DNA of 64,000 bases from Hyphomicrobiales bacterium. Lineage in GTDB: Bacteria; Pseudomonadota; Alphaproteobacteria; Rhizobiales; Rhizobiaceae. The notes under the pieces are model-generated. The model was not told the DNA's origin. It searched no databases and worked only from the letters and a program-made list of their open reading frames with translations. Of this stretch, positions 48,701-54,269 are shown piece after piece (within the stretch, counting starts at the first letter, position 1; each line of letters opens with the position of its first letter). The stretch covers positions 1-64,000 of the forward strand of contig UBXV01000043.1 of NCBI GenBank assembly GCA_900469625.1, read 5' to 3'. Made by a program: the position numbers and the translations under genes.

Positions 48701-51700
48701 TGGCAAGCAGCGTTCCATTGCCGCTCCGGTTCTCAACCGTGATCGACTGGCTGCCGTCGGCATTGAGCACCTTTGTGCTCGAAGCGTTCTGGTCGACCTG
48801 GCCATCACCATTGATGTCGGTCGCAATGGAGACAAAGAGCCCATCCGCACTGGTCGTCTCGACCGACCGCGAAATGAGCGGGTTGTTCTCGCTCCTGCGC
48901 TCGATCGTGCGGGTTGACGTACCACCCGCGTTCCGGGTGGTCGTATCGACGACGATTTCGTCGAAAACGTTGCGGCCGTAGCGATCAACCTGCGTCGTGT
49001 TCGACAGCCGGTCGGCGCTTGTGGTCTTCACCGACCGCGACAGCAGCGTGCCATCGACACTATGGACGGTTGTGGTCTCGGTGACGACACCGGCGGCATC
49101 CCGGGTCACGGCGACCACCTGGTCGGTCGCGCCGTCGCCGTTCGTGTCGCTGGCGATCGTTCCGACCAGGCCGTCGGCAGCGCGTTGCTCGACCGACTGA
49201 GACAGAAGCTTACCGGACTGCGCGGTCGCCCGCATCGTCCTCGTCCGTGTGCCGTCGGCCGCCACGAGAGTTACGTCGGACGTCGCGCGGTCCGTGGTGC
49301 CGTCGCCATTCTGGTCCGTCGAGCTGGTTTTCGTCAGGCCATCGGCGCTGACCGTCGTCGTGACCCTGCCGAATACGCTGCCTTCGCGCGCCAGCGAGGT
49401 CTCGACAACTGTCGTTACGCCATTGCCGTCGCGGCTTGTCGACGACGTCGTCGTAAAGTCGTTCGCGCCATCGCCATCCACGTCCACCGTTTCGGTTCTC
49501 GAGCGGTTGTCCGCATTGATGCTCGTCTCCGTTCGCGACAACAGGTTCCCGTCGCCACCGCGCACGGTATTGCGTTCAATCCGGCTGCCATCGGCATTGT
49601 AGACCGTCTCTGACGCAACGCTGCGCTCGAAGTAGGAGTCGCCGTTTGCGTCCTGACGGATGGTGCGCGTCAGGCGATCGGCGGTATGCGAAGTGACTGT
49701 CTGCTTGATCAGCGTGCCATCCTGACCGAGTTCCTGCACGGTAATCGTCAGGGAATTGTCGGCGGCCTTGACCTGCGTTTCCCTTTGCGTCGTATAGCCA
49801 CCGCCGCGCTCGTCGCGCGAAATCGTGACGGTCCTGCCGTCGCTGCTCTTAACCGTGGTGGTCGAATCGATCAGGACCCCGCCGCCGTTGCGATTCGTTT
49901 CCGTTCGCGTCTGGCTTCCATCCGCATTGAGGACAGTGACATCGGTCAAGACCCTGTCGACGACGCCGTCACCGTTCTGGTCGAAGCGGGCAGTCACGGT
50001 CAGGCCGTCGGCGCTGACGGTCCGCGACGTTTCGGATTTGAGCGTGCCGTCCTTGGCATGGGCGCGCGTGGTGACCGTCCTGTTTCCGGCGCCGTCCGTC
50101 GACGTCGCTTCGGTAACCTGGTAGCCGTCCTGATCATAGGTCAGCGTCGCAGTTGCCGCCGTGCCCTTCGAGCCATCGGTTCGCGTAAACGTCGTCTGTC
50201 CGTCGATCGAAGATCCGTCGTCATAGACGATCTTCGTCTGGTCGACGCGAAGGTCGATCGACTGGATACCCAGTTGCGAAAGCGTTCTCGCCGTGATCGT
50301 CCCGTCCGCGTTGGTCACCATGACCTTGAACGAGGTCCACTGCGCGTCGCCGGCATCGAGCAAACCGTTGCCGTTGGTATCGAAGACCTGCCGCAGGGCC
50401 TGCATGTCGTTGTCGGCAGACGGATCCCAGTCGGTAAACACGATTTCCTTGCGGCTGGAGATCTTGCCGTCTCCGTCCGCATCAACCATCAGCACGCCGT
50501 CGCCGGCCCCCACCCAGGCGCTGCGATGCTTGTATCCATCACCACCGATGTCGAGGAACAGGTTCGAATCGTGCCGTCCGGTGACGCTGAACCCGTTGCC
50601 GTCCAGATCCAGAAGCACAGGCTTGCCGTTAGCCCCGCGCCCGCCGCCCTTCGATTGGCTGGTGTTTTTTGAGGAACTGTTGGTCGTCTTGGAAGGGGTG
50701 CGGCTGGTGCTCTCGCCGCCGCCGCCCTTGCCGGACGAGCTCTGGGTCGATGTGGTCTTCGTCGCCGACGTCGTTCCGGACAAGGATGTCGATTTGGTAG
50801 GGGTTCTGGCCGCGGTGGAGCTCTCACCGCCGCCGCCTTTGCCTGAGGACCCTTTGCTGCTGCTGGGTAGGGTGGCACGATCCAAGCGGGCATGAAGGCC
50901 GGCATCGTTCGTGTTGGCGCCGGCGAGTTCAGCCTCCCGGAATGCGGCAGCTAACGCATCGGTCCGGTTATGTCCCGCCGCCATCGCGGCGCGTGCAGCG
51001 GCCTCGGCGCGGGCCGCCGGGCTTGCGTTCTTACCCCCGTTTTCAGCAATAGATTTTTCTAACACAGCCCGGTCGAGCGTGATGGCGCGACCTGCGGACG
51101 TGAAGCCAACGGCGGTCCGACCACCAAAGTCTTCGACACCCATCGCGGCCCGGCCAAGACTTGCTGCATAATCCAGTGGGACCTTGGCAATCCTGGCGGC
51201 GTGGTCGAATGCGGCCAACCCTGCATCGAGTTCATGAGCCCACGCTTCGGAGAGGTTGTGAACCCGCATGCCACCGGCAATAAAAGTATGAAGTTCTTCC
51301 ACTTCGATGTTGTAAGTTCGCCAGCCGCTGCTGCAGGCAGCCGGGAGAGACGAAGCGCCTGCGCTCAGTGACGCGTCGATCGCCTCTTCGAAGAGATGAG
51401 CGTTTTCACTAGTGTAAACAATACGCTCTGCGAAAACATCGATCACTTCGCCACTTGAAAGAACTAATTTTGCGCGGCCGCCCTCAAGCATTTCGTTAAT
51501 GGCTGGGAACTCGCCGTGATTGTCCAGAAAATGATGCCCCGGAGTAGTTATGAGTTCGTGCTCGCTGCCGTCTTGTTGCCATGCGAGCCGAATCCACTCA
51601 TTCGTGATACTCCGATAAAGGCGCGTGATGCGTCTGGGTAACAGCTCACCACGCCCCAGTTCATCAGATGAAGAGAACGCGAGAACAACGTCTCCTACAC

Positions 51701-52388
51701 GCAGGTCAGAGATTGGCTTACTGGAACCATCTGCGGTGGCAACGAGTGTAAAGCCAGGAAAACACTTGGGACCAATCTCGCCGAAACCGAAGGGAGCCCC
51801 TGGGTTACGCCCCAATTGTCCCTCCAGCAACGAATTGAAGAAAGGATCCTTCGTCCGCGCCACGAAATTTATATCGGTAGGTTTGACGCCTGCCTCTCGA
51901 AGAGCCATCATCGTTCTGGTGTTTAGCGCGTAAATTGCGCCGTCGCGGTAGACTAGATTGACCTCGACTTTTGAGGGCGAAATTAGACCGGACTTGAGCG
52001 CTGACGCCAAGTCATCGACCGTCCTAATCGGTCTCCCGGCAAGTTCACTATATATTTTTATTCCATCACGCGAGTATGTTCGGGAATAGGAGCCTTGCGC
52101 TGCAACAAAATCATCTAGCGACATAGCTTTGGAGCCAAACCTAGACGCTAGCCCCTGTGTTATGGCGCCTATTCCCAATTCTATTCCGAGCCTTACAAAT
52201 GACTCCCTCCACGTCGTTGGAGAGTTCTCAATTTCCCTAATGTGAAGATCCAAAGAACCATACTGGCTTCGAAATGCAGCCTGATCTATTTCACCCGCCA
52301 TAAATCGTCTGTTGAGACCACCAAGTCTGCCGTAAAGCTCCGACAGGTAGGCTTCTTTAACCTCAGGATCGAGCCGCGAACTGCCCAT
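42747..52388 (-). CDS. Giant type I-secreted repeat protein with Hint domain
   Basis: 3213 aa. Order: residues 1-208 unknown, containing ALNTRTMMALREAGVKPTDI and LLEGQLGRN, a pattern I associate with polymorphic-toxin modules; Hint domain 209-378; Ala-rich helix 450-490; Ser/Thr/Gly/Lys linker 507-588; Ca-binding-like T1SS-associated domain 589-760 (VLLDLDGNGF, VFDTNGNGLLDAGDAQW); about 25 repeats of 56 aa (760-2160) each with a D-x-NGDG-x-x-D loop; four 75-aa EQTFDTAGVKTLEKQF repeats; three 75-aa NVYNNQPWAR repeats; two FDxxYYL modules (about 2851-2925); and a second T1SS-associated domain 3014-3213. No GGxGxD nonapeptides. Ribosome site GCAGGAG. Probably exported by the adjacent exporter; the toxin role is inference. 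Confidence 0.88.
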   Translation of the reverse strand: MGSSRLDPEVKEAYLSELYGRLGGLNRRFMAGEIDQAAFRSQYGSLDLHIREIENSPTTWRESFVRLGIELGIGAITQGLASRFGSKAMSLDDFVAAQGSYSRTYSRDGIKIYSELAGRPIRTVDDLASALKSGLISPSKVEVNLVYRDGAIYALNTRTMMALREAGVKPTDINFVARTKDPFFNSLLEGQLGRNPGAPFGFGEIGPKCFPGFTLVATADGSSKPISDLRVGDVVLAFSSSDELGRGELLPRRITRLYRSITNEWIRLAWQQDGSEHELITTPGHHFLDNHGEFPAINEMLEGGRAKLVLSSGEVIDVFAERIVYTSENAHLFEEAIDASLSAGASSLPAACSSGWRTYNIEVEELHTFIAGGMRVHNLSEAWAHELDAGLAAFDHAARIAKVPLDYAASLGRAAMGVEDFGGRTAVGFTSAGRAITLDRAVLEKSIAENGGKNASPAARAEAAARAAMAAGHNRTDALAAAFREAELAGANTNDAGLHARLDRATLPSSSKGSSGKGGGGESSTAARTPTKSTSLSGTTSATKTTSTQSSSGKGGGGESTSRTPSKTTNSSSKNTSQSKGGGRGANGKPVLLDLDGNGFSVTGRHDSNLFLDIGGDGYKHRSAWVGAGDGVLMVDADGDGKISSRKEIVFTDWDPSADNDMQALRQVFDTNGNGLLDAGDAQWTSFKVMVTNADGTITARTLSQLGIQSIDLRVDQTKIVYDDGSSIDGQTTFTRTDGSKGTAATATLTYDQDGYQVTEATSTDGAGNRTVTTRAHAKDGTLKSETSRTVSADGLTVTARFDQNGDGVVDRVLTDVTVLNADGSQTRTETNRNGGGVLIDSTTTVKSSDGRTVTISRDERGGGYTTQRETQVKAADNSLTITVQELGQDGTLIKQTVTSHTADRLTRTIRQDANGDSYFERSVASETVYNADGSRIERNTVRGGDGNLLSRTETSINADNRSRTETVDVDGDGANDFTTTSSTSRDGNGVTTVVETSLAREGSVFGRVTTTVSADGLTKTSSTDQNGDGTTDRATSDVTLVAADGTRTRTMRATAQSGKLLSQSVEQRAADGLVGTIASDTNGDGATDQVVAVTRDAAGVVTETTTVHSVDGTLLSRSVKTTSADRLSNTTQVDRYGRNVFDEIVVDTTTRNAGGTSTRTIERRSENNPLISRSVETTSADGLFVSIATDINGDGQVDQNASSTKVLNADGSQSITVENRSGNGTLLAKETTSINADRSDTVVQKDVNGDGRTDFWERATRSSNGAQMVDSHNYADGLLLSKKFLYVSVDGLFKQEFDDVNGDWANDFVTETFTMLHNDGGNTVSTKKVSANNTLLNRSKVTTSGNGLSVTQENDVNGDDVIDSTVTKTTVIENNGAKTMTQSTTAGTSLVSRSTVATSANGLASRTTSDLNGDGVVDNTITQLKTLNADGSVYEATESHAANGGLLARTETNTSSDGKLIGQGIDDDGNGAVDRWIEERISNTGERSRSVAEFSASGTTLSTSLTLVSANRLMTTRSFELTGDSGWDLHRRTQTSLGANGSTTRFDDEFSGSWALKERTMTIVSADGLTKEVIYSDGNYNTLRAYNDITKINQDGTTQRDVVYFRNADWTRESHVGTWTSADKRTTSVTKDFDGDGVRDQSDFTQIYNNGTRHQVLSDYHADGHTVARQTIIDTSGNGLNQSYTYDFDGAGGADALVTKNTVIGSDGSRTVTTDYSNRENGAWVLKGREVASTSGNGLTENLQWDDTGAGTFNRRQSKVTVLNADGSRTTTDQQFANGQGIRTLTTTVSANGLVTSKQLDVDGNGSVDQRQTDTRLLNADGTLTRTVASTGPNAAALSTVTTSTSADGKTVTVQDVSGIDGVAARTTVSLSRERADGSTVKVDSIRNAANQLVERITTTISDDKRLVQIDRDTNGDGQVDQSEQTVTTVDGRRISTLTNFANGAVTGRMTTTEAPDGLSSVIEIDRNADGTADTRKVQQNAFFADGSREVTVTETDLRASKLRSKTTKTTSADGKTYVETTDVDGDGVVDQTVRETILASGVRQTSVTNNVGARKSDQKQNDETYWNDKVPAATQTTTSADGLVKTTTIDVDGDGRFEVSMDVKTRIDDSVITTVVETNGDGSVKSRGLYEVSHDGAVSLFRRDANNDGFYEFVETTTKRSSGGVERTAVTRENTGAVTKSAETTVDSFGNILRSKTVDGAGRTLEEQTRATNGTSTRTTYVAATGAVRVTEVFDAFDIIRSATHHDPANAETWSRVEQTFDTAGVKTLEKQFLDDGTTADLYYRASDGLIYESRTFAANGALTSVTLYDPQGRRTSTVLHDPLSREPWTRVEQTFDTAGVKTLEKQFLDDNTRAELYYRAAGGLIYESRTFAANGALTSVTVYDAQGRKTSTVLHDPSQQTWLRIEQTFDTAGVKTLEKQFFDNGTRTEVIFRASGGVIQESQNFAADGNLLSRTYYDAAGRESGAVIYDPYNQNGWSRVEQTIDAAGVKTLEKQFHDNNTRTDLYYRSPGGQLYEARIFSAAGVMTARTDYDWANNQSWVRREHLVDAQGRITQTATINDNGTSVVEAFDPANAHGWSQITQVFNGAGAMESQVSRWDDGSTETTTYNVYNNQPWARLVQARNAGGALVSEAAFQADNSRFVKLWDAANNQAWSYIEQRFNGANALERQMSRWDDSSTETTTFNVYNNQPWARLVEARNAGGALMTEAAYQGDNSRFVKHWDAANNQNWSYIEQRVNGANAVEWQMNRWDDGWTETTTYNVYNNQPWARFVEVRNPSGAVVSTAAHQPDNSRHAKFWDPTNAQPYSYVEQYLNSAGQVVAEYTRRDDGSVVEARANGQGTARQMATFDANYYLAMNPDIANGWHAPAIEHYSQFGWKEGRRPNAWFDGNYYLQQNTDIRNAGLNPFEHWRANGYAEGRAPHEGYQRFDGRTQSDLAGLNEPLFADLQLARIQDMRNYATNQLNWWLPYNKDRGRLDVGIQAKLYAAKNGDSRTVLGMYPEYVHNRFGLMNRPVVLDLNGDNHIDLRIFSPADLDAGNGPRFDWDGDGVADGTGWVGPADGWLAVDLAADGTSGADGLIDQAKELAFTMWKTYDELVEEQAEISDLEALRLVFDTNGNNQLDAGDARWSEFRIWRDVNQNGATDAGELQTLAEADVSLIELVPSTAGAREFADGSAITGTSSYLKGDGTRALVGDVKVLSRPSRFETAVA
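43860..44640 (-). repeat. Three and a half tandem 225-bp coding repeats, family 2
   Basis: A 75-aa unit containing RWDDGSTETTTYNVYNNQPW. The YNNQPWAR anchors at 44531, 44306 and 44081 are exactly 225 bp apart, the same period as family 1, suggesting that the two families share an ancestor. The copies are highly similar, hence the youngest part of the array. Confidence 0.8.
44880..45640 (-). repeat. Four tandem 225-bp coding repeats, family 1
   Basis: A 75-aa unit beginning EQTFDTAGVKTLEKQF; anchors at about 45569, 45344, 45119 and 44890 are about 225 bp apart. A fifth, degenerate copy follows. The pattern of Tyr/Arg/Asp-rich strands recalls YD/Rhs-like repeats. Confidence 0.8.
45900..50135 (-). 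repeat. Tandem array of about 25 copies of a 168-bp coding repeat
   Basis: Each 56-aa unit follows the plan LLSRSVETTSADGLFVSIAT, DINGDGQVDQ, then VLNADGSQSITVE. The DxNGDGxxD loop resembles a calcium-binding EF/dockerin loop. Copies are divergent in DNA but constant in period, implying long-term selection rather than very recent expansion. Confidence 0.8.
51255..51764 (-). other. Hint (intein-like) autoprocessing domain inside the giant protein
   Basis: Residues 209-378. The domain opens with C209 in GPKCFPGFTLVATADGSS, block A of Hint domains. The TxxH block B is LITTPGHHFL (T282, H285). After VEELHTFIAGGMRVHN it ends at H377-N378, the terminal pair used for asparagine cyclisation. The next residue is Leu379, not Cys/Ser/Thr, so normal protein splicing is unlikely and cleavage or ligation, as in bacterial intein-like domains, is expected. 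Confidence 0.85.
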
Positions 52389-52408
52389 TATTGTTCTCCT
52401 GCCCTCTA

Positions 52409-52813
52409 TTAATGATTTTGCAAATCGTCGCCGATCATAAGATTAAATATATCTGCCAGAGTCGGCGGAGCGCTTTCCAGCGCCTCAACTTCTTCCGCCG
52501 AAACCTCAAGGAGACCATGTTCACTGAAAAAGCATTCGTAAGATTTGATGCCGACAGGAAGTTCGGAACCACTACCTTTTCTCTCGCAGACGCAATCGTA
52601 AGACTCGCCGTTAATTGATATCAACAACGGCTGCCTCTTGTAAGAAAAAGACAATACATTCTTAAATAGAATGTAATTATCGATAAAATCGTTACTTTCT
52701 TCATATTTGTATTGCACGCATAGATTCATCGAATCTGACGCAATGTATACACGAATATTTCCGGACGAATTTGTTCGCAGTTCCAATACTTTGCTGTATT
52801 CTACCATGTCCAT
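52409..52813 (-). CDS. Unrecognised 134-aa protein upstream of the giant gene
   Basis: Acidic, no signal peptide or membrane segment, so cytoplasmic. It begins MDMVEYSKVLELRTNSSGNI and contains SMNLCVQYKYEESNDFIDNY. It is visibly more AT-rich than the surrounding DNA. Its stop lies 20 bp before the giant gene's start, on the same strand, so the two must be co-transcribed. Size, composition and position fit an immunity protein for the giant protein's N-terminal domain; a secretion chaperone is the alternative. The family is not recognised. Confidence 0.65.
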   Translation of the reverse strand: MDMVEYSKVLELRTNSSGNIRVYIASDSMNLCVQYKYEESNDFIDNYILFKNVLSFSYKRQPLLISINGESYDCVCERKGSGSELPVGIKSYECFFSEHGLLEVSAEEVEALESAPPTLADIFNLMIGDDLQNH

Positions 52814-52875
52814 TTCGCCTCGACTTTAATGTGCAAATGCCCGAGCAAACGTCGGCGACCTATCGAAACATCGAC

Positions 52876-53406
52876 CTAGACGACATATGCGCCGCCTACA
52901 AATTTGGCCCCCGCAGCCTTCATCAGCCGATCGGTTGCCTTGATGTTCGACCCGGTCGTGACATGAATGAACGAGTGGCTCGCGTTGAGAGATGCTGCCC
53001 ATTGTCGAACCGCGGCCACAAGCCCGAGGAACACCTTGGCACGGCGAACCGGCGGCAAGTTCAGATCGACAGCGATGACATGTACAGTGACGAACAGCGG
53101 GCCGTCGGTTAGCATATAGGAGTCGGCGATCGCCCAAGCGACACCGACCGGCTTTCCGTCCAAAACCGCAATTGGGCAGACCATGCGCGGCGGACGGGAC
53201 AGGATCGTGTTGAAGTGTTCGTTCAGCTTCCAGTCGGAGAACGCCTGATCGCGAAACACGGTCGTGGCGTGGTGCTGCTTGATGATGTCACGCACGACCT
53301 CGGTGTCGCGCTCTTCAAGGAGGCGAACCCTGAGACCGCGCTCCTGCTCGCTCACCGCTAAAACATCCATTCTTTCAACGGATTCGTTGACGTCGCCCAT
53401 CATCAT
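52876..53406 (-). CDS. GNAT-like acetyltransferase
   Basis: About 176 aa from the ATG at 53406 (internal alternative ATG at 53370). VRLLEERDTEVVRDIIKQHH, then VLDGKPVGVAWAIAD, VHVIAVDLNLPPVRRAKVFL and a C-terminal NIKATDRLMKAAGAKFVGG follow the GNAT fold. The classic Q/RxxGxG/A loop is not obvious (PVRRAKVF in its place), so acetyl-CoA binding is uncertain. It precedes the 134-aa gene by 62 bp in the same direction and may belong to the secretion operon. A toxin-modifying role is possible, since HlyC acyltransferases share this fold. Confidence 0.6.
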   Translation of the reverse strand: MMMGDVNESVERMDVLAVSEQERGLRVRLLEERDTEVVRDIIKQHHATTVFRDQAFSDWKLNEHFNTILSRPPRMVCPIAVLDGKPVGVAWAIADSYMLTDGPLFVTVHVIAVDLNLPPVRRAKVFLGLVAAVRQWAASLNASHSFIHVTTGSNIKATDRLMKAAGAKFVGGAYVV

Positions 53407-54269
53407 AACTCTCGAATTCCAACAAAAGCTCACGCACCGAGCATCCAAATGGCCGCTCGGCAATCCGTTCAGATCTTAAGCTTGGTTCACCTGCTATGCA
53501 GCAATTCCGCACAATCAGGACAAGGTCAGACGCTCAGGGTAGGCCAGATCTCAGGCGTCAGAAAGACGCGCCGCATAGGCGTCCATCGGACGCCTTTTGC
53601 CCTCCAATTGCCCCAAACAATCCTTCCCCCGTGGACCACACCCAGCAACCTGCATAGAACAACTATGGGGCGAACGCTACAAGAATTTGGGGGCCGGGTT
53701 GTAGAATTTAAGGCAGAGCGCCGTCGCCCACATTGGCGCCCTCCCCTCACATATGAGGGCTGCAGAGCACCGAAGAAAACGAAGGTGAATCTCGGCATCG
53801 AAAACCGGAAACGCACGCGCTCGTTTCCACCTTCGAGCGCCGAGAACGAAGCTTAGGGAGCGCCGAGTTTGCGAAAGTTGCCCGCTGTTGGCCCGATCCT
53901 TGTGAGAGAGTGAAGGGACGATCGGACGCTCAGCCGGCGACATTCCCAGAGCTGAGAACCGCTCCAGTCGATACATTATGCGATCTTCGTGGCCCAAAGG
54001 GTGAACATCACGGCAACACGCCGTGCAACGCTCGGGGGAGCACGAATTTTCCCGCCCCTAAGGCGACGTCCACGCTTAGGTCTGTGGACGGCAGCACCGC
54101 GCGCGCCCCGTGTCAAACAGCTCTCGTTCGTCTGAACTGCCATCATCCAGCGGCGATTAGAATCTCGACAGTTCTAAGGCAGTGCGAAATTGATAAACAC
54201 ACTTGTCTTAATCGCGCCCTCAATTCAACTATAGATGGCGGCAATTCGCCGCTCGACTATCGGGTGGAA
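53407..54269. other. Region between secretion locus and Gabija genes
   Basis: About 860 bp. It holds dispersed-repeat copy 3 (53968-53985) but no frame with family features. The AT-richer part from about 54180 to 54260 probably carries the Gabija promoter. Confidence 0.4.
53968..53985 (+). repeat. Dispersed 18-bp repeat, copy 3
   Basis: TCGATACATTATGCGATC, 285 bp before the gajA-like start; followed by CCCAAAGGGTGAACAT, partly shared with copy 2. Confidence 0.8.

Noticed and set aside
43860-50135. CRISPR-like periodic repeats
   Set aside because: The repeats are long (168 and 225 bp), coding, in one frame and without unique spacers; they belong to the giant protein.
49686-50672. 328-aa plus-strand frame opposite the giant gene (also 46611-48173)
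   Set aside because: Val/Arg/Asp-rich translation of the complementary strand of the repeats; no ribosome site or family pattern.
42747-52388. Classical RTX toxin with GGxGxD nonapeptides
   Set aside because: No nonapeptide tandem arrays are seen; the calcium-loop motif is DxNGDGxxD within 56-aa repeats.
53910-54269. Longer N-terminus for the GajA-like protein
   Set aside because: The extra residues are not family-like; the conserved beginning MRVARIVIQNFRTF starts at 54270/54273 with a ribosome site.
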